The position numbers were made by a program, and so were the translations under genes. DNA of 64,000 nucleotides. It comes from Elusimicrobiota bacterium. GTDB taxonomy: Bacteria > Elusimicrobiota > Elusimicrobia > UBA1565 > UBA9628. The stretch's first letter is position 1. Every line of letters begins with the position of its first letter. Shown one piece after another: positions 36,601 to 45,474 of this stretch. The stretch lies in NCBI GenBank assembly GCA_023213235.1, contig CP096137.1:3310437-3374436 (forward strand), in the 5' to 3' direction. The notes under the pieces were generated by a model. That model was not told the DNA's origin and searched no databases. It was given only the letters and a program-made list of their open reading frames with translations.

Positions 36601-36629
36601 GTAACGAAGGGGACAGGCACTTTCGTTAC
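36601..36629. repeat. REP-like hairpin between convergent genes, copy 2
   Basis: GTAACGAA (36601-36608) pairs perfectly with TTCGTTAC (36622-36629) around GGGGACAGGCAC. The core matches the reverse complement of the element at 1961-1974. It probably also works as a bidirectional transcription stop. Confidence 0.6.
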
Positions 36630-36634
36630 GCGCG

Positions 36635-37693
36635 TCAGCGCGGTTCGTTCGGGACGTAGGGGCGGGTCGTTCCGTCTGCGTTGAGCACGACCGCCTCGGG
36701 CGGGTGAAGAACGGTGTTCGAGCCCGTGAAGAACAGCACGATCTTCACCCGGCTCCAGCGTCCCGGCTCGCGGCGGATCGCCGCGGTCAGCGCCTCTCGC
36801 ATCTTCTCGTAGTTCTCCCACGTGTCGTCGGAGAAGCCGATCGTGTGCGGCCCGCCGTCCTCGGCAGGAGCCGCGGCCTGCAGGGAGTCGGCGAACTCGG
36901 CCATCAGCTCGGCCTTTCGCTCGGCGGTGCGATAGGTGCCGCCGACGCCGTGAAGATTCTCGACTTTCGGCAGATATCGAATATATCCGGCCGATTGCAG
37001 ATATCGAAAACCGTCGAGAAGCTGCTCGGAGGAATGCTGGCGCGCGGTCAGGACGTACATGCGCTCGGCGAGCTTGGGATCGGACAGCGCGCGGACCATC
37101 GCGCCCCAGCTCGGGCCCTGCCACTCGGAAGGAGGCAGGTTCTCGACCGCGTATTTGAGGTCGGCGGCGAACCTGTCTCCCATGAACTCACGGAACGACG
37201 CCGCGCCGCGCAGTTCGTAGTCCGCGAGGTTCTCCCCGCCGTAGACGAAGTCGGAGCCGATCTTCTTCTCGATGACCGCGAAATGCGCCGTGGGAACGGC
37301 GAGTTCCGTTCCGTTCGTTCTATTGAAGAGAATGATTCTGGTCGGGAAGCCGGGGCCGAAGGCGTTGCCGTCGAGATCGAGCACGTAGGAGACGATGAGA
37401 GAAGGAGCCGCCTCGGCATCGGCGGCGACTCCCGGCTTGACCCAGTCGACGAGGGTCCGGCGGAGCTGGCCGAGAGGATTCGGGCGCTCCGGCGTCGAAG
37501 CCGCGGCCGCGACCGGAGCGAGCGCGACCGGAACCGGTGAGGCGGGCAGGACCGGCACGGCGAGCGACGGCGCGAGCGAAGGCGTCAACGACGCCGGCGC
37601 CGGCATGGCGAGGGACGGCGACGCGGGCGCGGAGACGGACGGAACCGGAGACGGAGCGGACGCCAGCGCGAGCGCGGTCGCGAGGCGGATCAC
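36635..37693 (-). CDS. Exported HAD-superfamily-like protein with Pro/Ala-rich tract
   Basis: About 352 residues from GTG 37693, one base after the aminopeptidase stop. Weak signal peptide (VIRLATALALASAPSPVPS) and a Pro/Ala/Leu tract (PASLTPSLAPSLAVPVLPAS). The domain has HAD motifs: motif I SYVLDLDGNAFGPG (DxD), motif II YVLTARQHSSE, motif IV TIGFSDDTWENYEKM. HAD enzymes are usually phosphohydrolases. The C-terminal half ends in TTRPYVPNEPR. I infer export from the N-terminal architecture shared with its neighbours; an exported HAD enzyme is unusual. Confidence 0.68.
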   Translation of the reverse strand: MIRLATALALASAPSPVPSVSAPASPSLAMPAPASLTPSLAPSLAVPVLPASPVPVALAPVAAAASTPERPNPLGQLRRTLVDWVKPGVAADAEAAPSLIVSYVLDLDGNAFGPGFPTRIILFNRTNGTELAVPTAHFAVIEKKIGSDFVYGGENLADYELRGAASFREFMGDRFAADLKYAVENLPPSEWQGPSWGAMVRALSDPKLAERMYVLTARQHSSEQLLDGFRYLQSAGYIRYLPKVENLHGVGGTYRTAERKAELMAEFADSLQAAAPAEDGGPHTIGFSDDTWENYEKMREALTAAIRREPGRWSRVKIVLFFTGSNTVLHPPEAVVLNADGTTRPYVPNEPR

Positions 37694-37694
37694 G

Positions 37695-40667
37695 TCAGCG
37701 GCGCGACCAGGCGCCGAAGGACTCGGACTGGCCCTTGAAGCGCAGGCCGAGCTCGATCGACTCGAGCGTCTGGTCGAGCGTCTTGCGCGCCATCTCGATC
37801 TCGTTGGCGGGGTCGCGGAAGAACGTCCCGACTTCATTCTTCCACGACTCGGACACGAGTCCCGCCGCGGCGCCGACGACGCGCGTGCCGCCGCGAGGCC
37901 CGAGCTTGGCCGACAGCGCCTTCCAGTTGGCCTTCACGAACGCCCACGCGCGCTCGCGCGTCGCGGGGTTGCCGAGCAGCCAGACGTAGGGCATCCACGC
38001 GTCCTGCGCGCGGATCTCGTCGGACAGCGTCATGCCGAGGTAGCGGTCGAGCAGCTCGGGCGAGCTGAACTCGGCCAAGGCGCGCAGCATCAGGCTCTTC
38101 TGCTCCGGCGTCTTCGGCGCGGCGAGGCGCGCGCGGAACGCGTCGAACAGCGCGGGGTCGTTGCGGCGCGCGGCGGCGGTGAGAATCACGGGCGCGATCG
38201 CGGCGTCGAGCGTCGCGGGATCGGCCAGGTACTTCCCGAGGCGCGCGTTCACGGCCGCCTGGTCGAGCGCCTTCGGCGCGAGCAGGGCGATCGCGTTGAG
38301 GACGGTCGGGCGCGTCATCGTCGCTTCCTGGTCCTCGCCCTTGCGCTTGTCCCAACCGAGCTTTTTGAGCGGCGCCGCGAAGAAGTCCGCGGCGAAGACG
38401 CCGAGGGCGTCGCGCTCGGTTTCGGTCGCGGCGAGCTCCTGGCGGATCGTCTTCAGGTACGCGAAGGCGTCCTCGATGATCAGGCGCGACTCGTCGCCCT
38501 TGAAAGAGGACAGCGACTTCAGAAAGGTCTCGACGGGGAGATTGCCCGCGCGGACCTGAGCCCACAGATTGTTGAGCAGTCCGGCGCGCTCGACGGCGGA
38601 AAGCTCGGATCGCCGCGCGAGCACCGCCGACAGCGAGGCCGCGTCCAGGGAGAAGCGGTAGTAGCCGAGCTCGCCCGCGTTCGGATAGAGCCACTCGAGC
38701 TCGCCCTTGCCGGGCAGCTCGACCTTGGCCGTGCGCTTGTCGAGCAGAACCGAGGCGACGCGCGCCTTCTTCTCGCCCTTGAGCTTGTACGTCGCGACGA
38801 CCGGGATCGACCAGATCGTGTCGGACTTCAGATTGAACGCGGAGAAGCGCTCCTGCTTGAGCGAGAGCGTCCGGCCCTTCGCCGAGACGCTCACGAGAGG
38901 CACGCCGCCCTGCGTCAGCCAGCGGTTCATCATCTTCTCGACCGGCTTGCCGGAGGCGCGCTCGAGCTCGCGGGCGAGATCCGAGGCCTCGGCGTTGCCG
39001 TAGGCGAACTTCTTCATGTACGCCTGGATGGCTTTGCGGAAGGCCTTCTCCCCGACGTAGTTCTCGATCATGCGCAGCAGCGCGCCGCCCTTCTGGTACG
39101 ACATCGGGTCGAACTGGGCCTGGATCTCGGCGGGCGTGGCCGCGTCGGAGCGCACGGGACGCGTGCCGGGCAAAGAGTCGATCGACAGCGGCGAGCGCTT
39201 GCCCTGGTCGAACTCGTCCCAGACCTTCCAGTCGGGCTTCCAGGAGTCGACGACCTTGTAGGCGACCCAGGTCGCGAAGGCCTCGTTGAGCCACAGGTCG
39301 TTCCACCACCCCATCGTCACGAGATCGCCGAACCACATGTGGGTGATCTCGTGGGCGACCACCTCGGCGACGCGGCGCTTGGCGGCGTCGGAGGCCGTCT
39401 TCTCGTCGACGAGCAAGGACGTGTCCCGGTAGAGGATCGCGCCCCAGTTCTCCATCGCGCCGGACGCGAAGTCGGGAGCGGCGACCATGTCGAGCTTGGG
39501 CAGCATGAACGGAATGCCGAAGTACTTGTTGAGATACGTCAGCGCCTTCTCTCCGGCGTCGAGCGCGAATTTCGCCTGTCCGATCTGATCCGGCGCGGCC
39601 CAGACGGTGAGCGTGGTCTTGCCGACCTTGCGGGAGATCGGAACGACGCGGGCCGCGAACACGGCGAGCAGATACGACGACATCCGGGCCGTGGGCTGGA
39701 AGGCGACCGTGCGGCGGCCGCCGGAAACCGTGTCGGACTCCTTCGGCATGTTCGAGATCGGAGTGAGGCCCTCGGGCACCTCCATCGTGAGCTTGAACGA
39801 CGCCTTGAAGGCCGGCTCGTCGAAGGACGGGAGGACGCGGCGGGCGTGCGTGGGCTCGAGATGCGTGAACGACCACGCCTCGGCCTTGTCGCCGTTCTTG
39901 CCGCGCGACTTGTAGAGGCCGCGCATGAGCTCGTTCATCTTGCCGGCGTACTCGATCTCGACGACGGCCGCGCCCTTGAGCGGGGCATCGAGCGGGATCG
40001 TCACCGTCTCCGCCTTGGGGTCGACGATCGCGCGCGAGACGTCGATCGCGCGGCCCGCGACGGTGATCTTCGTGAAGGTCAGGTCGAGGGAGTGCAGCAC
40101 GAGGGAGGACTGGGACTTCTTCACGTCGAGAGCGATCGCGACCTTGCCGGTGAATGCGGCGTTCTCCGGGTCGAGCGAGAGCGTGAGATCGTAGGAGCGC
40201 GGAGCGACGGCCTTCGTCAGGCGGCCCGAGGACGGCGGCAACGCGGGGGCCCCGGCCGCGGGCGAGCCCGCGGGAACCTCGTCGCCCGCGCAGGCGGCGC
40301 AGGAGTGGCCGGGCTTGGAGGCGTCGAAGTGGAGGCCGAGCGTCTCGGCGGACGCGGCGGGCGTCTTCGCGAGGCCGGCGGAAAGGGCGTTGATCTGTTG
40401 TTTGGCCATGTTAATAGTTGAAGGCGCCATGACTGACGGCGCCGGGATCGGGATGAGGGGCACGGCGATGGAAGGCGCCGCCAAAGGCGAGACGGAAAGA
40501 GTAGGAGAAACCGACGGGAGAGTCAAAGACGGGGCGGTCACGGGAGAAATAGAGGGAACGGAGAACGGAATGACGGATGGGGAACCCGCGGGAAGCACGA
40601 CTCGTGTCTGAGCGAACGACGACAACGGAAGAGAACCCGCGAGAGCGACGGCAACGAACCTGTTCAT
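37695..40667 (-). CDS. Exported M1-family aminopeptidase
   Basis: 990 residues. Signal peptide ending LPLSSFAQ and a ~90-residue Pro/Ser/Leu/Val tract (PSLTLPSVSPTLSVSPLAAP), with CAACAG near residue 125. The M1 core is clear: exopeptidase motif GAMENWGAI, zinc motif HEITHMWFGD with the third ligand in WLNEAFATW. The C-terminal ERAP1-type helical domain is present. It removes N-terminal residues from peptides, presumably in the periplasm. The divergent promoter faces the TPM-like gene across 175 bp. The HAD-like gene begins one base after its stop. Confidence 0.93.
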   Translation of the reverse strand: MNRFVAVALAGSLPLSSFAQTRVVLPAGSPSVIPFSVPSISPVTAPSLTLPSVSPTLSVSPLAAPSIAVPLIPIPAPSVMAPSTINMAKQQINALSAGLAKTPAASAETLGLHFDASKPGHSCAACAGDEVPAGSPAAGAPALPPSSGRLTKAVAPRSYDLTLSLDPENAAFTGKVAIALDVKKSQSSLVLHSLDLTFTKITVAGRAIDVSRAIVDPKAETVTIPLDAPLKGAAVVEIEYAGKMNELMRGLYKSRGKNGDKAEAWSFTHLEPTHARRVLPSFDEPAFKASFKLTMEVPEGLTPISNMPKESDTVSGGRRTVAFQPTARMSSYLLAVFAARVVPISRKVGKTTLTVWAAPDQIGQAKFALDAGEKALTYLNKYFGIPFMLPKLDMVAAPDFASGAMENWGAILYRDTSLLVDEKTASDAAKRRVAEVVAHEITHMWFGDLVTMGWWNDLWLNEAFATWVAYKVVDSWKPDWKVWDEFDQGKRSPLSIDSLPGTRPVRSDAATPAEIQAQFDPMSYQKGGALLRMIENYVGEKAFRKAIQAYMKKFAYGNAEASDLARELERASGKPVEKMMNRWLTQGGVPLVSVSAKGRTLSLKQERFSAFNLKSDTIWSIPVVATYKLKGEKKARVASVLLDKRTAKVELPGKGELEWLYPNAGELGYYRFSLDAASLSAVLARRSELSAVERAGLLNNLWAQVRAGNLPVETFLKSLSSFKGDESRLIIEDAFAYLKTIRQELAATETERDALGVFAADFFAAPLKKLGWDKRKGEDQEATMTRPTVLNAIALLAPKALDQAAVNARLGKYLADPATLDAAIAPVILTAAARRNDPALFDAFRARLAAPKTPEQKSLMLRALAEFSSPELLDRYLGMTLSDEIRAQDAWMPYVWLLGNPATRERAWAFVKANWKALSAKLGPRGGTRVVGAAAGLVSESWKNEVGTFFRDPANEIEMARKTLDQTLESIELGLRFKGQSESFGAWSRR

Positions 40668-40673
40668 AGGCCG

Positions 40674-40702
40674 ATTAAACGTAAAAAATCAAAATCCGAA
40701 TG
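40674..40702 (-). promoter_or_regulatory. Promoter of the aminopeptidase gene, shared pattern
   Basis: On the minus strand CATTCG, 17-bp spacer, TTTAAT, then 6 nt to the ATG at 40667. CATTCG is preceded by GTCC and resembles the GGACTCAT-TCG sequence before the TPM-like gene. Confidence 0.5.
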
Positions 40703-40728
40703 GGACAAAGGGGCTTCGAGGGCCCAGA

Positions 40729-40741
40729 CTTAGGGCCTAAG
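40729..40741. promoter_or_regulatory. Palindrome CTTAGG-G-CCTAAG in divergent promoter region
   Basis: Perfect 6-bp arms around one G, between the divergent aminopeptidase and TPM-like genes, beside GGGACCC and GGACCC. Related in style to the TAGGTC palindromes elsewhere in the window. Confidence 0.4.
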
Positions 40742-40800
40742 GGACCCGCGCGAGGACCCAAGAAAACGTAGACCCCTTTCCTGGAGCCGGCTACCCCTGA

Positions 40801-40835
40801 GGACTCATTCGTAATTACAAACTCACGGGTATACT
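40801..40835 (+). promoter_or_regulatory. Promoter of the TPM-like gene, GGACTCAT element
   Basis: GGACTCATTCG at 40801-40811 and TATACT at 40830-40835, then 7 nt to ATG 40843. The distance between the two elements (29 bases, start to start) is identical to that in front of the tetra-PspA gene. Confidence 0.58.
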
Positions 40836-40842
40836 CAACGAC

Positions 40843-43800
40843 ATGATCAAAACCGCTCTTTCCCTTTATATCACCCTTCTTGTGACGGTTTCTCCCGTCG
40901 CCGCCCAGATGCAGGAGGGCGCTTCCGCCGGTCGCGCGGGCACGACCCCGATCGGAACCGCCGGAATCAACACCGCCGCGAGCCCCAGCGCTCTCCCCGC
41001 CCTGCCCGCCGCTTCCGCCGGCCTGACCTCGGCCCTGGCGCCCTCCGTCGCCCCGGTCGTCTCGCTGCTCGAGGCCGCCGCCCTCAAGCCCGAGTCCCTG
41101 CGCGCGCTCGCGGCAAACCCGTCGCCGGCCGCCGTCTACGCCCGGGCCCTCGTCGCCGCTCCCGCCGCCCCGGCCGCCGTGCGCGCCGAGGCCGTGAAGG
41201 CGCTCGGCGAGGCCGCCGTCCTGCGCCTCGAGGCCGCCGCCGGAACCATGAACCGCGAGGCCGCCGGCACGCCGCGCGCCTCCGCCGTCCTCAGGACCGT
41301 CGCCGCCGAGTTCGCCGCGCTCGAGAACCGCGCGCCCGAGACCCTCGCCGCCGGCGAGACCCGTCCGGCCAAGTCCGTCCTCTCCGCCCCGAAACGGGCG
41401 TGGCGCGCGGTGAAGACCGTCGCCGCGGCCGCCACGATGGCCGTCACGATGGCCGTCGCGTCCCCCGCCGTCCACGCGCAGGACGCGCGGGCCATCATTC
41501 CCGGCTTCAACCCGACGTCGATCATGGCGCAGGCCGGCGCGAACCAGTCGCAGGCCGAGGTTCTCCACGTCCGCGACATCAACGAGGCGATCGCCAAGTG
41601 GACGCCGAAGACGAAGCTCATCATCATGGGCAACCCGGGCCTCGACGCCTCCGCCCAGCGCTCGCTCATCGAGTTCCTCGCCGACAAGCACTGGACCGTC
41701 ATCGTCGCCGAGAGCGCCTCCGGCATGAGCTACTCGGACAACTCCGGCACGTGGCACGGCAAGGAGGCCCTCGAGTTCGGCTCGAGCCACGGCATCTTCC
41801 GCAAGGGCGGCTTCGCGGGCCAGACCGACGCCGTCAGCGGCCTCGCCGACGGCACGATCTTCATCATCAGCATGCAGGACCGCTACCTGCACCTGCACAA
41901 CTCCGAGGCGCAGCGCCTCAACGGCCTCGACGGCGAGCGCAACTTCGCCGGCAACCTCGACCAGTGGGCCAAGGCCCGCTTGCGCGCCGGCGGCGACATC
42001 CAGGGCGCGATCAAGGAGACCGTCGCGAACATCGACGCGCGGCTGCAGTCCGCCGTCGCGTCCGCCGCCCAGAGCGCGAAGTCGACGGTCGCGTCGGCCA
42101 AGTCCGACGTCGACGAGTACGCCCGCGTCCGGGAGTCCTTCGTCCGGACGCACGGCTCCGCGGCCGCGACGACCGGCGCCGCCGACCTCGCCGCCCTGCG
42201 CGCGAAGCTCGCCGCGGCGGACAAGGCGCTCGCCGCCAAGAATCCCTCCGAGGCCGCCCGTCTGGCCTCCGACGCCTCTTCGATCGCCCGCGCCGCGACG
42301 TCGCAGATGTCCGGCTACGAGACGAACCACGCCTCCGCCAAGGCCTCGATCGCCTCCGTCCGCTCCGAGATCGACGCTCTCGAGAAGGCGTCCGCCTCCT
42401 TCCTGAAGGCCCACCCGAAGGCCAACGGCGACATCGCCCGCCCCGACGTCCGCGCCATGCGCGAGAAGCTCTCGAAGGCCGAGTCCGCGCTCGCGGGCAA
42501 CCCGTCGGGCGCCGCCTCCGCCGCGCAGTCGGTCGCCTCCGAGGTCCGCCGCGTGCAGGCCGCGCTCGCCGAGCACGCCGCCGGCGCCGGCCAGATCGCC
42601 GCGCAGGAGAAGATACTCTCCGATCTCGAGGGCCGGGAGCGCGCGGGCGCCGCCTCCGGCGACCTCGTGACGGCCAAGCAGTCGCTGCGCGAGGCGCGAG
42701 AGCAGCACGAACTCGGCTCCTCGCAGTGGGCGTCGCAGCTGCAGTCGGCCAAGTCCGCGCTCGCCAACGCCGAGCGCTCGATCTCCGACGCCGACGCCGC
42801 GGCCGCGGCGGCCGCGTTCTGGAGCATGTTCCTGATGATCGCCCTCGGCGTGCTGACCCTCGGCACGTCGCTGACGCTCAACTTCTTCGCCCGCCGCGCC
42901 CGCAAGAAGGCGCTCGCCGAGCTCGCGAAGTGGGACGCGATCCTCGAGGCCAAGCTCGACACGGTCATCGACCAGCTCGACACGCGCATGGACGTCTACG
43001 TGGGCGCGATCTCCGGCGAGAAGTCCCGCGGCTGGGAGGACGAGACGGCCGCCGCCGCCGCCAAGGTCCGCCAGGACGCCGGCCGCGCCAAGCTCTATCT
43101 CGCGCTCGCCCGCTTCATCCACGACAAGGCGACCGCGCTCGCCCGCCCCAAGGCGTTCTCCTGGGGCTGGACCGTCAACACGTTCTGGCCGTCGCGCTAC
43201 AAGAAGGCCGAAAGCCTGCTCGCCAAAGAGAACCTCGCGTTCGAGCCGAAGGACGGCTTCGGCGAGCTCTTCGAGAAGAAGGGCGACTGGCGCGAGGACC
43301 TCTACGGCGACGCGACGCAGTACGAGGGCTTCTCCGACAACTTCGACTCCGTGATGGCGAAGTTCAACGCGGCGTCGAAGTCCGCGGTCGCCGCCCTCGA
43401 CGAGATCGAGAAGGCCTCGACCGGCTACGGCGCGGCGTTCGACGCCACCGAGGCCGCGATCGCGGCCGCCGGCAAGAAGGCCGCCGAGGCCGCCGCCGGC
43501 GCGTTCTTCAAGGTCGAGGCTCTCGGGTCCGAGATCCTGCCGAAGGCGTCGGAGACGCTCGCCGCCGCCCGCGCGAAGGCCGCCAAGAACCCGGTCGGCG
43601 CGATGAAGGGCCAGGGCGCCCATGCCGAGCGCATGGCGGCCGACGCGAAGGCGCTCTCCGAGCTCGCGCTCACGATGCGCGAGGGCGAGCTCTCGACGAC
43701 GGATCCCGTCGTCGCCGCGATGACGGCCGCCGCCGTCGGGACGAAGTGGATCTCCGACGCGCGCGCTTCGCTCGACGCCCAGGCGTCCGCGCTGGCCGGC

Positions 43801-45474
43801 TCGCTCGTGAAGACCTCCGGCGAGAAGGGTCTCGCCGCGCTGGCCTCCACCTACGCGGAGCACGCGTCGAACCTCTCCAAGGCCAAGAACGGCCTCGCCG
43901 CGATCGCCGCGTCTCGCGCCGACGCCGTCAAGTCGGCCGCCGCGGTCGAGTCCGGCCGCGCCTCCATCGCCTCCGCCCTCGGTCTCGAGGCCGCGGACAT
44001 GATGCGCGAGACGAAGACCGATCCGACGCAGCGCCTCGAGGCGGCCGCCGCCGCGCTCGACGAGGCCTCGAAGCTCCTCGGCAAGGGCAAGCTCGCCGAC
44101 GCCGAGGACGCGCAGCGCCGGGGCGCCGACCTGATCGCCCAGGCGGACGCGATCGTCGCGGCTTCCCTCAAGTCCGTCTCGGAGCAGCAGCGCGACGTCG
44201 ACGGGCGCATCTCCGAGGCCCAGCGCCTCGACGCCCTGCAGGCCGAGCGCGCGAAGGTGCTCAAGGGGATCAAGGCGGAGTTCGCCGAGTCGACGCTCAA
44301 GCTCTCCGCCGGCGACGCCTCGCACCCGAGCGCCAACGGCACGATCGACGACAACGTCGACGAGGCCCAGGCCGCGATCGACGCCGCGAAGACCAAGCGC
44401 GAGAAGGCCGTGCGCGTCTACCGCGAGGCCAAGGTCCTCGAGGCCGCGTCGCTCCTGGACCAGGCGATGGCCCACGAACAGATCGCCCAGTCCCGTCTCG
44501 ACGAGATCGCCGAGAAGCGGACCCGCCTCGACGCGGCCGTCGCGGCCAACAAGGCCAAGATCGAGCAGCTCGAGGGCACCGTCCGCAAGTGGAAGACCGA
44601 GATCCCCGACGACCGCCGCTCCATGAAGGCCACGATGACGGCTTATCAGGCCGCGGGCCAGAGCGTCGCCGCCGCGCGCGCGCTGGTCGACGCGAAGAAG
44701 GGCGACCCGTTCAAGGCGCAGGCGGACCTCGCCGCGGCCGAGACCGAGCTCAAACAGCTCTGGGTCAAGGTCCAGAACGACCGCGACGCGTGGGACGAGG
44801 TCGTGCGCAGCCTCAAGGCCGCGGACTCCCAACTCGGGAGCGCCGCCCAGCAGGCGCGCGAGGCTCAGGGCGACGGCGTCGCCGACAGCCCCGCGATCAC
44901 GAGCGCCCTGCGCGAGCTCGCGAACCTGCGCTCCGCCTACACGACGGCCGTCGCGTCCTCCGAGGCCGCGCACGGCGACTGGCCGAAGATCGACGGCGAG
45001 GCCGACCGCATCACGCGCGACGCCGCGCACGTCGCGGCCACGCTGAGAGGCGAGATCGCGGAAGCCGCCCGCGCGACGAGCGCGATCTCCAACGCGTCTT
45101 CGAAGGTCCGCGAGGCCACGAACTGGACCGGCTCCTACGGAGTCTCCGTCCCCGGCTCGCCCGGCTCCGGCTCGCTCAACTCCGCGAAGTCCGCTCTCAA
45201 TAACGGCGACTACGACGGCGCCATCCGCCACGCGGAAAGCGCGCGAAGCGCGGCGATCTCGGCCATTCAGACGGCGGAGGCCGAGGTGTCGAGAAGGCGC
45301 CGCGAGGAAGAGGAAGAGCGCCGCAGGCAGGAAGAGGCGCGCCGCCGCAGAGAGCGCGAGGAAGAAGACCGCCGTCAGCGCTCGTCCGGAGGATCGGGCG
45401 GCGGCTTCAGCTCCGGCGGCGGCGGTTCGAGCTGGGGCGGTTCCAGCTCCGGCGGCGGTAATTCCAGTTGGTAA
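40843..45474 (+). CDS. Large exported TPM-like / coiled-coil / Gly-Ser-tail membrane protein
   Basis: 1543 residues. Signal peptide (LYITLLVTVSPVAAQ), an Ala/Pro tract, and a second signal-like segment near residues 187-215 (AAATMAVTMAVASPAVHAQD). Residues ~240-400 look like a TPM (YgcG/Psb32-type) domain: TPKTKLIIMGNPG, DGTIFIISMQDRYLHLHN and the typical close GGDIQGAIKETVANIDARL. Long Ala-rich coiled coils follow, with a TM segment near residues 660-690 (AFWSMFLMIALGVLTLG). Then come more coiled coil, a Glu/Arg run and a GGGFSSGGGGSSWGG tail like those of YgcG proteins. Probably an envelope or membrane-maintenance protein. Overlaps the TIKI-like gene by 7 bp. Confidence 0.75.
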   Translation: MIKTALSLYITLLVTVSPVAAQMQEGASAGRAGTTPIGTAGINTAASPSALPALPAASAGLTSALAPSVAPVVSLLEAAALKPESLRALAANPSPAAVYARALVAAPAAPAAVRAEAVKALGEAAVLRLEAAAGTMNREAAGTPRASAVLRTVAAEFAALENRAPETLAAGETRPAKSVLSAPKRAWRAVKTVAAAATMAVTMAVASPAVHAQDARAIIPGFNPTSIMAQAGANQSQAEVLHVRDINEAIAKWTPKTKLIIMGNPGLDASAQRSLIEFLADKHWTVIVAESASGMSYSDNSGTWHGKEALEFGSSHGIFRKGGFAGQTDAVSGLADGTIFIISMQDRYLHLHNSEAQRLNGLDGERNFAGNLDQWAKARLRAGGDIQGAIKETVANIDARLQSAVASAAQSAKSTVASAKSDVDEYARVRESFVRTHGSAAATTGAADLAALRAKLAAADKALAAKNPSEAARLASDASSIARAATSQMSGYETNHASAKASIASVRSEIDALEKASASFLKAHPKANGDIARPDVRAMREKLSKAESALAGNPSGAASAAQSVASEVRRVQAALAEHAAGAGQIAAQEKILSDLEGRERAGAASGDLVTAKQSLREAREQHELGSSQWASQLQSAKSALANAERSISDADAAAAAAAFWSMFLMIALGVLTLGTSLTLNFFARRARKKALAELAKWDAILEAKLDTVIDQLDTRMDVYVGAISGEKSRGWEDETAAAAAKVRQDAGRAKLYLALARFIHDKATALARPKAFSWGWTVNTFWPSRYKKAESLLAKENLAFEPKDGFGELFEKKGDWREDLYGDATQYEGFSDNFDSVMAKFNAASKSAVAALDEIEKASTGYGAAFDATEAAIAAAGKKAAEAAAGAFFKVEALGSEILPKASETLAAARAKAAKNPVGAMKGQGAHAERMAADAKALSELALTMREGELSTTDPVVAAMTAAAVGTKWISDARASLDAQASALAGSLVKTSGEKGLAALASTYAEHASNLSKAKNGLAAIAASRADAVKSAAAVESGRASIASALGLEAADMMRETKTDPTQRLEAAAAALDEASKLLGKGKLADAEDAQRRGADLIAQADAIVAASLKSVSEQQRDVDGRISEAQRLDALQAERAKVLKGIKAEFAESTLKLSAGDASHPSANGTIDDNVDEAQAAIDAAKTKREKAVRVYREAKVLEAASLLDQAMAHEQIAQSRLDEIAEKRTRLDAAVAANKAKIEQLEGTVRKWKTEIPDDRRSMKATMTAYQAAGQSVAAARALVDAKKGDPFKAQADLAAAETELKQLWVKVQNDRDAWDEVVRSLKAADSQLGSAAQQAREAQGDGVADSPAITSALRELANLRSAYTTAVASSEAAHGDWPKIDGEADRITRDAAHVAATLRGEIAEAARATSAISNASSKVREATNWTGSYGVSVPGSPGSGSLNSAKSALNNGDYDGAIRHAESARSAAISAIQTAEAEVSRRRREEEEERRRQEEARRRREREEEDRRQRSSGGSGGGFSSGGGGSSWGGSSSGGGNSSW

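Noticed and set aside
37395..40421. A 1008-codon plus-strand frame opposite the aminopeptidase
   Set aside because: Pure shadow of the M1 gene, which has unmistakable catalytic motifs on the other strand.
40675..45231. A 1518-codon open frame antisense to the TPM-like gene
   Set aside because: It mirrors the sense gene in an Arg/Gly/Leu/Val-rich composition with no signal peptide or domain. Long antisense frames are expected in DNA of this GC content, where third positions are mostly G or C.
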